Source: Datnioides undecimradiatus (taxonomy: Eukaryota > Chordata > Actinopteri > Lobotiformes > Datnioididae). From it: a DNA stretch of 64,000 bases. Shown in pieces: positions 13,401 to 24,161 of this stretch. The DNA lies in NCBI GenBank assembly GCA_008933995.1, contig WARS01000032.1, forward strand, positions 1,674,001 to 1,738,000, given 5' to 3'. How positions within the stretch are numbered: the stretch's first letter is position 1; each line of letters begins with the position of its first letter. A program made the position numbers and the translations under genes. The notes beneath the pieces are model-generated. The model made no database searches, had not been told where the DNA came from, and worked only from the letters and a program-made list of their open reading frames with translations.

Positions 13401-13684
13401 CTTTGTTGACAAAAGTATAAGAAAATCACTAGACCTTCTGTTTTTAACATGCATTTATACAAAACTGAATTTTTTATATTCTGAGTTACAAAAACAGCAT
13501 TAAGAAGAATGAGGAGAGCAACTTGATGTTCTTTTTTCCTCAGGGGGCCTATAAGTCTTCTACCATCTGCTACAGCCCAGAGAAAGGAACATGGACAGAG
13601 TTGGAGGGAGAGGTGGCAGAGCCTTTAGCAGGCCCAGCCTGTTCCACCGTCATACTGCCTGCCTGCCTTCCCTTTAACAAATGA
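1066..13684 (+). CDS. klhl14: Kelch-like protein 14 (BTB-BACK-Kelch), complete coding region in 8 exons
   Basis: Eight exons join in phase into 605 residues: 1066-1943, 4110-4231, 8224-8313, 8937-9015, 9385-9575, 11191-11349, 12846-13003, 13544-13684 (stop TGA 13682-13684). All junctions are GT-AG. Residues ~20-150 form a BTB domain (RKQLFCDVTL, HKAVLASCSQYFRSLF), ~150-290 a BACK domain, and the rest six Kelch blades marked by GG pairs (LLLVGGLPPG, LLLLGGEDQW, LYVIGGRNES, IYISGGVHNG, LYAIGGNHLK, IFLVGGYSWS). The start MSRSGDRTST and the end ILPACLPFNK match KLHL14 as I remember it; the human protein is about 628 residues, and the difference lies mostly in a shorter BTB loop. Family knowledge: BTB-Kelch proteins dimerise and recruit CUL3 ubiquitin ligase through BTB-BACK, with Kelch binding substrate; mammalian KLHL14 (Printor) was reported to bind torsinA. 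The teleost copy's role is inferred. Confidence 0.96.
1998..2052. repeat. (TC)n-(CA)n compound microsatellite
   Basis: A CT dinucleotide run with one interruption passes directly into a CA run, 50 bases inside klhl14 intron 1. Confidence 0.95.
2722..2882. mobile_element. 161-bp TTAA-flanked inverted-repeat element (piggyBac-like MITE candidate)
   Basis: The left end TTAA-CCTCCTAGGACC (2722-2737) and the right end GGTCTTAGGAGG-TTAA (2867-2882) are inverted repeats with one mismatch over 16 bases, TTAA included. A TTAA at both ends is the target duplication made by piggyBac-type transposases. The inside is AT-rich, has no ORF, and holds a small palindrome, TCCACATATGTGGA. I recall similar 'TTAACCTCCTAAGACC' repeats in other fish genomes, but the family assignment is an inference from the ends only. 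Confidence 0.7.
3230..3520. promoter_or_regulatory. Candidate conserved non-coding element with a POU/octamer-like site
   Basis: Dense homeodomain-type cores (ATTAATC, TGATTAAT, CATTAATG) surround ATTTGCATATGAATAA at 3282-3297, which contains a perfect octamer, ATTTGCAT, followed by a second POU-like half site. The texture differs from the repeat-rich intron around it. Enhancer function is an inference; no comparison could be run. Confidence 0.3.
4110..4231 (+). CDS. klhl14: klhl14 coding exon 2 (first Kelch blade)
   Basis: Acceptor ACATTACAG, donor A/GTGAGT at 4232. Reads IRSNKRMLLLVGGLPPGPDR and LVQYYDDEKKTWKILT, the first Kelch blade. Phases 2 in and 1 out agree with both neighbours. Confidence 0.97.
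5242..5271. repeat. (TA)n followed by poly-T
   Basis: About nine TA units run into a T tract. Confidence 0.85.
5815..6118 (-). promoter_or_regulatory. Two CTCF-core-like motifs, same orientation
   Basis: Read on the minus strand, 5815-5825 is CACTAGATGGC and 6105-6118 is CTCACTAGAGGGAG. Both match the central part of the vertebrate CTCF consensus CCASYAGRKGGCRSY, the second with GGGAG in place of GGGCG. They lie 290 bp apart in klhl14 intron 2. Match quality is judged by eye. Confidence 0.3.
7358..7427. repeat. (GATA)n microsatellite
   Basis: About 17 GATA units with one interruption (AAAGATA) near 7391. Confidence 0.97.
8224..8313 (+). CDS. klhl14: klhl14 coding exon 3 (second Kelch blade, first half)
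   Basis: Acceptor TTATCTAG, donor G/GTACAA at 8314. Reads MPYNSAHHCVVEVENFLLLL then GGEDQWNPNG. Phase 1 in and out. Confidence 0.96.
8314..8936 (+). other. klhl14: klhl14 intron 3
   Basis: A 623-bp GT-AG intron. No further feature seen. Confidence 0.85.
8937..9015 (+). CDS. klhl14: klhl14 coding exon 4 (second Kelch blade, second half)
   Basis: Acceptor TTTTGCAG, donor AG/GTAGGT at 9016. Reads KHSTNFVSRYDPRFNSWIQL and PPMQER, with the conserved tyrosine and tryptophan of a Kelch repeat. Confidence 0.96.
9016..9384 (+). other. klhl14: klhl14 intron 4
   Basis: A 369-bp GT-AG intron, AT-rich. No further feature seen. Confidence 0.85.
9385..9575 (+). CDS. klhl14: klhl14 coding exon 5 (third Kelch blade, start of fourth)
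   Basis: Acceptor TTTCCCAG, donor G/GTGAGG at 9576. Reads RASFFACRLDKHLYVIGGRN, then YNLETNEWNYVSSLPQPLAA and the strand KIYISG that opens the fourth blade. Confidence 0.97.
9576..11190 (+). other. klhl14: klhl14 intron 5
   Basis: A 1.6-kb AT-rich GT-AG intron. No gene or clear repeat seen. Confidence 0.85.
11191..11349 (+). CDS. klhl14: klhl14 coding exon 6 (fourth Kelch blade, start of fifth)
   Basis: Acceptor CTGTTGCAG, donor G/GTGAGT at 11350. Reads GVHNGEYVSWLYCYDPIMDV and then RLYAIGGNHLK, the start of blade five. Confidence 0.97.
11350..12845 (+). other. klhl14: klhl14 intron 6
   Basis: A 1.5-kb GT-AG intron. Around 12215-12310 it reads like an old dispersed repeat ('AAAGCTACAGTGCGGGACTT', a phrase common in fish genomes). 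An AAAT run lies near 12707-12727. Confidence 0.8.
12846..13003 (+). CDS. klhl14: klhl14 coding exon 7 (fifth and sixth Kelch blades)
   Basis: Acceptor CTCACAAAG, donor ATG/GTATAT at 13004. Reads HLDVMLVECYDPKADQWNIL and then GPGCAVLDDSIFLVGGYSWS. Confidence 0.97.
13004..13543 (+). other. klhl14: klhl14 intron 7
   Basis: A 540-bp GT-AG intron. No further feature seen. Confidence 0.85.
13544..13684 (+). CDS. klhl14: klhl14 terminal coding exon 8
   Basis: Acceptor TTTCCTCAG. Reads GAYKSSTICYSPEKGTWTEL, which closes the beta-propeller, and then VILPACLPFNK and a TGA stop at 13682-13684. The exon is 141 nt and ends in phase. Confidence 0.97.
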   Translation, partial: GAYKSSTICYSPEKGTWTELEGEVAEPLAGPACSTVILPACLPFNK

Positions 13685-15235
13685 CAACTAAGGGCCAGTG
13701 AGGGTGAGGAGCAGCAGAGTGAATGGGGGGAGGACCATCAATAAGCAAAACAGTTGTCAACAATTTTGTGACAAACCCTCCGGTCAGATGACAGGGGTGT
13801 GTATAAATTATTTTTTTACAGGTTTGACCAGAGCACTTTCGTTATTCCCTACTGAAGGTTTGAAAAAAAAAAAAACAAGAATTGTGTAAGTCATGTATTT
13901 AAACTCATCTGTGTTCTGAGAAATGGTCAGTTTCATATTTGATTTAATTTAAACTGATAGTAAGTGTTTTTGGCTTCTCTTCTATAGCACGCATAGTGTT
14001 GAACTGAATTATAGCTTTCAAATCCATTGTATCTTGTATTCAGTAGAGGCATAATTCCAGCAAAATGCAGTGTTGTTTCATGGACTGACACTGGGAGAAA
14101 AGGTGATCAGTCCCAAATTGTCATGGGGTTATGTTAAAGTAGGGCTGGGTGAGTATCATTAACCGTGATGATCAAAGTGTATAAAAATTCTTCGTCGCAC
14201 ACATTATAACTCATTTTTCTCGGGCTGGATTGTGCACTTGTCTGGCTGCATCACCTGGTTGGATCATTATGCAACTGTTTTGTTGTCTTTCTCTGAATAT
14301 GAGCATATTTACATGTCAGAACTGTTTCAGAAACACTTCCTAACTTTAATTCTCAGTAGTAAATTGACATTGACATGATATGAACAAAAATACACTGAAA
14401 CAAGACCTGCAAGTGGGTAAAATGGGGGTCCAAGCACTGTAAGAAAAGGCCAAGTTACTCACTGATCTTTATGAGGATGTGTCCATATCACTCAGCCCTA
14501 ATTTTTAACTAATCATCATAAAAATTGACCCCCAGCCTGATGTCGTGTTTCTGTATAACTCGTTGAACAGAGAGTTTCTTACAGGTTATCTGCTTGACAG
14601 AAAAAAAATCTTGCCAAATGTTTGTGGTCACTATTCTTCCTGCTGCAAGCAAAGCAATTTAAAGTTTATTGATTCTCGAATATTCTTATAACGCACTATT
14701 GCTGACATTAATTATACAATGATGGTACAATCAAATTGTTATTGCTAGCCAATGTATTTATGGGTAGCATGTTTGGGTAAACAGATGGAGCATTAGTTTG
14801 ATTTGTTCTCCTTCACAAGTTAATGCCAACAGGCCTGTTCGTGTGGCCATGTAGCATTACCTCAAAGGGATTTTAATCTTTAATGTATGAAAAGCAAACA
14901 AGCATACAGATGTCCTTAATGCACTAATGGTGAACTTTTAATTCAGCACTTTTAATTCACTAAAATGTAAAGTAATTAATGTGCTGTGTTTAAAAAAATG
15001 ATCTTCAGTACAAATGGATGAAGTCCAGTCTAGTCTACGTTATTAGGTTCAAAAAGTTGACTCTAAATATCGATGCAGTACCTGTTGAATTCTGTAAAGA
15101 TTTGTTGATTTCATTCTTGTACATAATCGCTTGCAGTGAAACATTTTTGTGCACTCAACCTTGGATTTATTCTCAAATCCTGTTATGTCCTTTGCATTTT
15201 AGAATATGAAAATAAATTGACTCTTGATGATTAAA
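13685..15235 (+). other. klhl14: klhl14 3' UTR with candidate poly(A) signal
   Basis: Non-coding, AT-rich sequence after the stop codon. AATAAA at 15211-15216 is followed by a T-rich stretch and is the best polyadenylation candidate; another AATAAA lies near 15840. The exact end of the transcript cannot be read from the sequence. Confidence 0.5.
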
Positions 15236-18200
15236 ATACCTTTCTCAGTTCTTTGACAGAAAATTAGAATATATATTTTTTTTAATTTATTGTGGACCCC
15301 TGTAAAAAGATACGGGTGACTTTTTTCCATCTTTTAACTTGATGACCAAGTTATTTCTACCATCATATTTTCACATCGGTCTCATTCTTTGTGTATTTTT
15401 CCTCTAATACTTTTCTGCCTCAAAATTTAATCAAATGAAACAACCCAGAGGCAAAAAAATCATTCTTTGGTTGAACAGTTCACCAATCAAGTAGGAATTG
15501 CTTTAATTTGAAGGAGTCGTGAACCAAAAGTTTGAAAGCCATATCTGTGTAATAACTCATCTAAATGATTAAAACACGACTTCACACTGTGATAGAATGA
15601 AGCTCAGACACAGAAAATACTGAGAGTGTATAACTCATGAGGACATTTAAAATGTTTCCATACATGAGTGGCAATACTTTTCTTTTCTGCCCACTTAGTA
15701 CTTTGCTTGTATTTGTGTCAAACTGGACTTGGCTGGAGTGCAGATTAATTAATGTCAATAAGAGTTAAAGAGAGATTAATTTGCACTTCACTTCTGCAGC
15801 CCTTAATGTCTCTTATAGATTGACTGTCATGTGTGGTGTTAATAAAGACTTCTACATCGGAGTCTACATACTCTGAGCCTTAAAAAGGTACAATTAATAA
15901 TAAATATGACCTTGAAACACCATCAGATTAAAAAACACAGCATTACACCAAGCAGAAGTCTGTAAAATGTAAACCAGCGAGCATACAAAGCAAACCTGAT
16001 GTTTCCCCTCAGGGCAGCCTCTCATGCCAGACCAGATTTGATTTGCCAACCATTTACTACCCACTGTCTCATGCACCAAACAGCATGCTTGTCCCCCTAC
16101 ACATACACCTGATTGTTCGTTTGTAATGTTGTTTTGTTTTTGGGGTTTTTTTTTTTCTTTCAATGGCAGCAGTTTCTCTGCTTGGCATCTCCACTTCACG
16201 CTTTCACTTGGCCAGGTGCCGAGAGGATAAGATGGCAATTATTTCCTCACTGAGATGATTCTGCTAGATTACATAAATCCATATCTAATTCACACAATAT
16301 GGTATCCGGACTTTAGAAAATACTCATGTCACAAAATCTTCAGAGTCTTGTGTGACAACAACTGCTGAGACACTGCAGAGGTATTTGGACGCTTTCTCTG
16401 GTGGTAACTAGACTTTATCACTACAAACATGCCAGTTAAAGGAACAAAGATTGGGAAAGCTGTTCCCAAGACAAAAAAGACGAATTTTAGACAGAGAAAT
16501 ACCGAGTGTGAATCCTGTGTGGATTGGAAGTCTTCATTTACCCTTCGGTGTTAGTGGCAGCAGATGGTTTCTGCTCTGCCCTCAGTCCCACTGCTAGCAC
16601 CTCTTTCCCAGCTTAGGGAATAACAGGATTGGTTAAAATGAACATGGCTGACCTTTTAATTAAGTACATGGATCATTATGGCTCTGTTTTAATCACAGAA
16701 AAAGTATTCTCTGTCCTTGGCTCTAGTTTCATAATATTACAGACATGGGAGGACACACTTTTTATACCCTGGAAATGGTTTAAAATGTTTGTTTTACCAT
16801 GCAGTATTTTAAGGTCAAAAATATATATACTTAAGATTTTTGAAGAAAACCGTACTTTTTCTAAGTCTTTTTTATAATGCATATAGATTGATGCATATGC
16901 TTATATATGTGTCACTGACATAAAAGTTTCTATCATCTATTCAGAGCTGAAATAAATGTTTTGAGACTTGTTTTATATCCAAAATAGTAACCATTTATCC
17001 CATTCATTCATCTTGACAAAATTGCTTTAGTATGATAAAATCAACATCTCAGTTCTTAAACCTTTGAGGAGGATCTATTCCTGCTCAGGACTTAGAATCA
17101 ACGTACAGTAGCTGCAGGCTTTTCTTTTCGTATTCAGTCATTTTTGTGATGGCTTACATCACATTTCCTCTTATGGTGTTATTGCTAAGAAGCACACAAC
17201 ATTGTCAATTATACTTTAATCTTGTTTCAGCAATATGTTTAGCAGTCATTTGTATTTGTCACATCTGATAACTCTTTGCCTGTCCACTATCTTCAAGTTA
17301 TCAAGTTCCCTGAGGAAAATGAGATACAAAGGCTGTTTAAATACTTGAAAAACAAGTAAATATTCAATATGGTACATACAGTACATACTTCATCCAACAA
17401 TCTCAAACAGTGGATCGAGTTTGCTCTGAGTCTGAGGGTGAATTGAGCTACTGAGCTAACAAATTTCCCATCATAAATATAAGACTTATTTGCTCATTTA
17501 TCTATTCAAGTAAATCAGCTTTTATTGTCCCAAATTTCATTTTCTTGAAGTGAAAATTAGTGAATCCATTTGAGGTGGTTAATTAATTTACTCTTTTTAT
17601 GCATAGTTTGTTGCATTAACATTTTATTGTATTTATAACTGATTCCTAATCATTTCCAACAAGATTTTCTTCAAATGACATTCATTTGGCACTGCTTATA
17701 GTAAACAGAGAACCTTTCGTACACCTGCAGTTGATTAATTTCAAATCAATACTAGATGTAGTTTAACCATAGTAGTAGTTTTTAATGATTAGATTGCATG
17801 TCAGCTGAACATGCTAAAATGGGCTTTTTGTCTTCAGGTAAGCAGTCATGTCAACATAGCTAAATGAAGCTCAGAACTTTAATATCTTATTATTTTGATT
17901 AATTATTCCTAATGTCTTTCTCCTGATGTCCTTTACAGTACATCCAGTCCTCTGTGTCACACTATTTATTATTTTTACTATTTTTAAAAAATATATTTTT
18001 CACAGTGGTTAAATGTAACAAACACCATTTACCCAAGTACTCCACTACAGTGCCTAAGAAAAATGTTGAGGTATTTGTACTTGCGCGTTTACTTTAAGCA
18101 AATATTGATTTTTTTTGTTCTGTGATATATGCATGTTTAATTTAATATATTGCTATAGATGACAAAACCCAACAACAGTATCTAAAGTTAAGCTTACACA

Positions 18201-18958
18201 TTAGTACATTTGTATTGATAATAATGCTACTAAAGTATCCTACACTTAGTCCACTTTATATATCTTATACATATTGTTTTGTTTTTAAATGCATAATACA
18301 TCTAAGTAGCTTTATAATGTTGTAATGATGGCTTAACTACCGATAATGAGGCACTTAAACTCTGTGGCATTACTTGTAATCAAGTAAAAGATGCCAATAC
18401 TTTTATTCAGTACTGCTTATTTATAGAGGTGTGGGGTTTGTGAGATACTTTGGTCCCTTTAGAAGGCTTTAGAAGATCCAGCTTTAACTAACGCGTTCAA
18501 AAAAGGGTAATAAGCTTATACGATTTTATATTTGGATAAAGATGAGCGTAAAACCCACACTGTCGATGCACTTCTTACTCACTGAACCTGCAGAGTGCCA
18601 GGTGCGGCTTTAGTCCACCATCTAGTGGTAAATATGTCTGAGTCAGTGTGTTGTGCTCACACCACGCCACCGCTGCAAATGAGCAGCGTGCAGACCTGTT
18701 GCATTTATACCTCTCACTAAAACTCATCAGATCTCTGGACAGGTTAACAACTTTTCATCAGCTGGAGATTTGTGACTGGTTAACTCTTTAAAATGAAGTT
18801 TGAAGAACAAGCCATTCATCCTGACCCACATAAAGTGACTCATATCATCGCAGCCAGCTAGTGAAGATGATTGGGATTATTTCCACGCTTCGCGCTTGTC
18901 CCCATGCCTGTTTACGTTCATCTGAGCTACACTCCCCTGGCTCCCAGCCACCACGCGG
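15236..18958. other. Intergenic region between klhl14 and cacna1e
   Basis: AT-rich, with no ORF that shows codon bias or splice support. About 17995-18420 resembles a degraded dispersed fish repeat ('CACCATTTACCCAAGTACTC'). A CTCF-like core on the minus strand (CCACTAGATGGTGG) lies at 18615-18628, shortly before the candidate TATA promoter. Confidence 0.7.
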
Positions 18959-18967
18959 TATTTATAG
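18959..18967 (+). promoter_or_regulatory. Candidate TATA box for an upstream cacna1e first exon
   Basis: TATTTATAG lies about 120 bases before the candidate upstream start codon at 19086. It sits in a short GC-richer stretch that stands out from the AT-rich intergenic DNA. It would place transcription starts near 18990. This is an inference, tied to the upstream-exon model. Confidence 0.35.
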
Positions 18968-19085
18968 CCTAACAGCGGTAATCATCACTCAAGGAATCCT
19001 CGCGAAATCCTCCTCAAACCACCAAACTTGGACTGAGTGAGAGGGGCTGAATTTTAGGATCCACCTGATCGGGGCTCTCTTGACG

Positions 19086-19110
19086 ATGAAGGAGAGCGCG
19101 TCGCCTCAAG
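19086..19110 (+). CDS. cacna1e: Candidate upstream exon A (first coding)
   Basis: ATG at 19086 in context GACGATGA, then eight codons (MKESASPQ) and a CAAG/GTAAAA donor at 19111, leaving one base. The 5' UTR would begin near the TATA-like site. Confidence 0.45.
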
Positions 19111-21853
19111 GTAAAACTGTCAGATACATTAATCATTTCATTGGTTAATTGATTTTTTTTTGCTTCCTGTCGCGCGCACTGCTGTCATCCTCTTCCTCCA
19201 TTGAACATTTATAGCATCTTATTCATCTATTTCCACTTGTTATGACTGCTGCTCCGTGTGTTCCTTTCTTTCTTTCTTTCCTCACTTGTGCGTCAAACAC
19301 TTAACTCCGCAAGAAGAAAGAAACTGCGTCCTAATTAGCAATACCTGTTAACGGGCTAGTTAATGTATTTCTAAAACGATTGCAGACCTGCAGCTGACGC
19401 GCACAAATTAGACGGGGGTGGGGTGTGGGGGGGTCCGCCTGTTGTTTCCACGAGGCTCTACACTGGTTGCACTAATTAAAGCGAAGGAGATCACAGCCAG
19501 GAGCTGAAATTATTTGAATTTAAAATAGAAGCGCTTCTCCATACAGGTGCTTTAACTTTAATAGACTGTACAGATAAGGTGGATGCCTCTTTGCAGCAGT
19601 AGTTACTGTCTGTAGGCACACTGCAGTAAGCTTATCAATGCTTGTTTTTTATAAAACAGTCTACTCAATGCTGCCATTTATGATTCATTTAATTTGTTTT
19701 AATAAGTAACCCAGATAACATGGATTCACTGTGCACATCATTCAACTTTGTTGCCCCTGCCGCTTTTTCAAGGTGTGCCTATTTTGATACAAGTGCGTTG
19801 ACATTTAATTTCCCCACAGCTCCGGCTGCAAATCCACCTGATAATTCAAGGTATCACCTATCTTTTGAACTTGCATGGCTGTGTGCTAAAATCAGAGGCA
19901 ACCCGCCCATCAGCAACATAAAGCAGCGATCAAGCCACCCGTGTAAATGTGTGCGCTGACCTTGTAGCCTCTCCCGGCTTTCAGACGAGCTCTGTGCTGT
20001 GTTTGAGGGCAGAGCTCGACTCAGACTGTGTCCAGCGCATGTCTGAGGAGCCCTGCCGCTGATGAGTGAGTCACTGTGCCTTTGCTTCAGCTCTCCCACA
20101 CTCAGTCATCTTCCTTTCAGCTCCGGCTCAGTGGAAACAGCCTTGTTTCGTCTGTCTCTGACTGGCTCGCCTCAAACTTGCTGTTTTCCAGCCTTGCCAC
20201 CTCATCTCCCCCCATATTTCTCTGTCTCAGTTACACACACACATCTACGCTTAACTGGACAATAGCAACAACAGGATAATGGTTTAACAGGTCTGTTATG
20301 TTGAGTTTGGTATTCTCAAACAAGAGACCAGTACAAAGCAAAGGAAGTCTAAGCTGTGATCAGTGCTTTTTTAGACATAGAGAATCTCACCTCTCTGAAT
20401 GTGTTCTTGTCACTTTAACTAAACCCACTCTCTTTACAAAGTCATATTCCTGTTATTAGCACCATTTCTGCGTGGCTGCCGGTTCAAAGATTTCGTTCAT
20501 CCAGTTATATACCCTGCTAATATCAGAGATCCCAGTGGTTGGGGTGATCATTCATGGCAAAGTTTAACTGTAGCAATCATTCTGAATCCAAGCTGCACTG
20601 TTAAGCAGGAAAACATGTTTATTTTGTTCCAGGGACTGTCAGCATATCTACTACTATTTCTATTCCCTAAATACACTACTGTGGTAGTTTGCTTGTCTGG
20701 AGAAAACTAGGGAGCATGGTAACATGCTCACATTGACAATGTTAGCATGCTTGTCTTTAGCAAGTATATTGTTCACCGTCTAAGTTACGCTCATAGGTAT
20801 GCTAAATTTCCTAATTAGCACTAAAAGCAAAGCACAATAGAGGCTGATGGAATGACATTAGTTTTGCAGGTATTTGACTATAAAGTAAATTACATAGCAA
20901 ATCCAAATTTTGACCAGATGATGGCGCTAGATAAAAATTGAAGAGATTACCGAAATGATTACATTTAGGGATATAAAGGCCTGGACAAAGGTTCTAGCAA
21001 CCTCCTGGTGTATCTAGAGGAAAGGTGAGGTGATGACCAAAGTCATTAGGATACACTGTCTAGGAGCCATGAATGCCTGTACCAAATTTTGTTTCAGTCT
21101 ATTCAACAGTTAAGACATTTCAAAGGATTCATCCTCTGAGGACCATGAATGTCTCTTCAAAGTTTATGGCAATCCATCAAATAGCTGTTGAGACATTTCA
21201 GCTTGGATCAGAGTGGCGGACTGACCAACTGACCAACATTACATTCCCTAGAGCCATGCTGCTATTGTGTCTAAAAATAGATGAACAGAGAGGAGACATG
21301 CAGGATGTGAAATGTGTTCTGAGCACTGTTTCATGAATGTTTTTATTCAGCTCTCACTCATAATTTTTCTGGCTCTCTCTCTCTTTTTTGTAGCATTATG
21401 GTGAAATTGCCAACTACCAACCTCTGTCGAGATGCTCACCAGTTCAGACCAGTCCCTCTCCCTCTCCCTCTCCCTCACACCCAACCGCCACTCTTCAAAC
21501 AGCTGTGGTTTAGGTGGAGAGATGCATGTCCACTCCTCCCTGTCCCTCCCCGAGCCTGAGGCCTGGAGGAAGCCCAGCCCTGCTGCCCGTCACGGCCTGG
21601 CACAAGGGGCTCGCTCAAGCTCCCTGCAGGTCCCCAATGCTGTCCCTGAGTACCTGGAGCTGCCCCCTCGAGCAGCCAGCTTTGATGTGCCTTGTAGTCA
21701 GGAAGAGGCCTCGTCCGATCAGGGTTCAGGGTCGCTCAGCCCCCACTGCATGCTGCGGCGGCGCGGGGGACTTGTGGAGCAGAAGGACATCATCATGGCT
21801 CACCAGGCTCACAAAATCCAGAGCACGCCGCAGGCACGCAGGAAGGAGTGGGA
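19086..21853 (+). CDS. cacna1e: Three predicted upstream coding exons giving Cav2.3 a 136-residue N-terminal extension
   Basis: Exons 19086-19110, 19820-19850 and 21503-21853 join in phase (25, 31 and 351 nt). They read MKESASPQ / APAANPPDNS / SCGLGGEMHVHSSLSLPEPE onward to AHQAHKIQSTPQARRKEW. The last exon ends with GA before a perfect GTAAGT donor. The canonical cacna1e exon is preceded by CTCTTTGTAG at 27011 and begins A-ATG, so GA+A makes Glu and the frame runs straight into MARFGDE. The first ATG has A at -3. The tail (about the last 35 residues) is rich in basic residues and looks conserved; the rest is low-complexity Ser/Pro. No domain is recognised. Alternative view: the exons belong to a separate gene and the phase match is chance. 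No other acceptable downstream exon was found before cacna1e. Confidence 0.55.
19820..19850 (+). CDS. cacna1e: Candidate upstream exon B (31 nt)
   Basis: Acceptor AATTTCCCCACAG ends at 19819; donor CAAG/GTATCA begins at 19851. It reads APAANPPDNS in the frame set by exon A and leaves two bases that fit exon C. Its small size makes it the least certain of the three. Confidence 0.4.
20745..21270 (+). repeat. Dispersed fish repeat, copy 1 (degraded)
   Basis: Shares 'ACATTAGTTTTGCAGGTATT' with 55566-55585 and 'TAGCTGTTG' / 'CTGACCAACTGACCAACATTAC' type phrases with 41640-41750. No coding potential. I recall this phrase family as abundant in percomorph genomes; the repeat class is not determined. 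Confidence 0.6.
21503..21853 (+). CDS. cacna1e: Candidate upstream exon C
   Basis: A long CCCTCT pyrimidine tract leads to the acceptor AAACAG at 21502, and the donor GTAAGT starts at 21854. The reading frame is open throughout and ends VEQKDIIMAHQAHK, IQSTPQARRKEW. An alternative acceptor, TTTTTTGTAG at 21393, would add 109 nt, but then either puts TGA 21402-21404 in frame or shifts the frame. A start at ATG 21432 is possible if that acceptor is used. Confidence 0.6.
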
Positions 21854-24148
21854 GTAAGTATAAAAGAGATTCAGAGGCAAAGGATTCCTCTTAAATTATA
21901 TGTTTGAAGATGATAAATCTCCATGGAGGAGAATGAAAGTGTCAATGTAAAAGAACACACATACCGTATATGTAGTTTAATTGCTCAACCTGTTGAGCCT
22001 CTTTGGTGGGTCTGTCATGATGTACAAGTACTGTGAAGCCACAGAACTTCATTTTGAATGTTAAACAAGCTCCCAAAGCTTACAAAAATGTGAAATTTAT
22101 CAGGTTGAATTCCTTGTGATTGTGAAGAAAATGAAGTAGTAGCTCTTTAATTTCAATATTACACCTGGACTGACACTTTGATTGTCAAGTGCAGTTTACA
22201 CCTTTTTATGGTGGTTATTGCTTAACTTAAAGCTGAGCTAATTAATTTTTTGCAGTTCCCTTTAGCTCTATTTTGCAGTTGAGTGCCTTTCAGTGTTTCC
22301 TCTGTGAAAATATTAAGATAAAGCCATTGTACCTTCTACCTGCTAACAAGAAACATGCTACATTGGAGCATGCTCAATAGAGTAAATTATAACTGAAGAG
22401 GGAGTGTAACTGGTGAAATGGTTCGCATTTAGCATTTATAGCAAGATAATAATGTGTAAATGATGTGCTACCTGTCATATCTAGTGCCACCAAGAGACCA
22501 ATATAGTATATATAAATATATAAAGTATTAATGTAGGTTTGACTTTGAAATTAAATCTATTCGTTTTAATCACACCATATGATTTTAACTTGTTGATTGG
22601 ATGGTTCTCCAGCAATGTTTTATCGACTCCTGAGTCTCTCATCAAATGGAGTCTTTTATAACCCTAGTGGTTAAAACTTGTGTCATATTTAAGAAGAAAA
22701 AATTAAGTAGACCGAGGAATTGGTTTGTTTACCTTGATGTTTCCCATAATGCACCGGGTGTATCATTGGGACCCAATAAATATGGCTAATACCCTTCCTT
22801 CCTCAATAAACATGAACATTACTAAACACTAAAAGAATTTAAAAACTGTTAGCTAGTCATCTTTTTCTTTGCAGTTGTTGATGTATTGCTATGACTCTAC
22901 ATTGCCAGTCAGAAGAATAATGTGCAACCATCATCAGGACTGTGCATCATATCACATGCGTGTCCATGTGTGCACATGATACTACCTGCTCTTAAAAACA
23001 TTGTTCCATAGTGCTAAAATTCAACAATATCCAAGGTTCAAGGGTTCAAATGATTAACCATTACTGTATTGAGTATAGCACTTATTATTGTTATTTTGTT
23101 GCTTAGCTACAAAGTGCTTATTTGAAAGGGTGCTCCATAGTAGCAATACATATGCAGATGCCTTTGTCTCCAGCATTGTTATAGTTCCGCCAGTGAATCA
23201 CCAAATCAGTTCCCAGTGCTTGCATCTGAGGATTTTTTTGTTTTTTGTAATGCCTGTGTCTCATTGTTGGTTGCCGTTTACTGTAATCAGATACTGGATA
23301 GCGTTATTAATGGCAGAGCTGAGGGTGCTTGCTTCTGAACTTTTGAACTCTGGAGCCACATCGCTCTGATTATCTGCTTCCCGCCACTCCAGTGTGGAGT
23401 GGTACTCCATCAGCGTAACCCCCAACCTACCAACAAGCATCCTCCTTCTCCTCCTCCTCCACCTCCTTCCTCCATGCTCTGATTTCTCTTTACTGTACCT
23501 CCACCACCCACTCCACATCCACTTTACTGGTGTACTGTCATTCTGTCTCGTGTTGTCTTTCTTTTTCCTTTCATGTACAGACATACAAAGATAAAACATT
23601 TTTTGTTCATATTTTCTTCATCCTTTTAGTGTTAACTGCATGAGCAACAGCACATTTAATTTAAATATATTAAACAGGGGACAGCTGAACATTTATCTCA
23701 GAGCACTACTATACATGTATTGTGGTTATTTGTCCATTAGGGGATGCTAGGGAATCAAAGTAGAAGAGCAGCAGGGAAGCGGAGTTTGGACACTACTGAC
23801 TTTTCCCGCACAGCTACAAAACTGAAACAATGATATTTTGTAAAATACTAGGGTAAAATGTGACAAAGGAACAAAATAAATGAGTGATATTGAAATTCTA
23901 CATAATAAGACTTTTGAGAAAAGCTTTTTCTCTCACAAGAGAAACTTTTCCAGGTTTGAACTTAGAATTTTTTTTTTTTAGCTTTTGTTGTTGTTAATCT
24001 GCAGTGCTGTAAAATTACTCTGAAACCACAACCAAAATGTTAATATGTTTCAAGGTACAACTGGCACAGTGTCATACCAATCTGAAATGATATAAGCAGC
24101 AGTTATTGGTCGAATCAAACTGACATAACTCAGTACTAGAGGATGTCT

Positions 24149-24161
24149 GTTGCTAGGGAAC
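24149..24161. promoter_or_regulatory. RFX X-box-like motif
   Basis: GTTGCTAGGGAAC fits the two half sites GTNRCY and RGNAAC of an RFX X-box, with one-base spacing. Confidence 0.3.

Larger units (their letters stand above)
19111..21502. other. Region between the upstream exons, with repeat copy
   Basis: Includes the putative introns 19111-19819 and 19851-21502. Contents: a TTTC run (19264-19280), a G-rich patch (about 19412-19435), and a degraded dispersed repeat (about 20745-21270) shared with two later places in this window. Confidence 0.5.

Noticed and set aside
17995..18420. Possible exon or regulatory block in the intergenic region
   Set aside because: It reads like an old dispersed repeat with many stops, and I see no splice or promoter evidence.
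21432..21502. ATG 21432 as the simple start of the upstream protein
   Set aside because: It requires acceptor 21393 and passes the better-placed ATG 21398. The Ser-Leu repeat it would add is just the CCCTCT splice tract translated. The model from ATG 19086 explains both.
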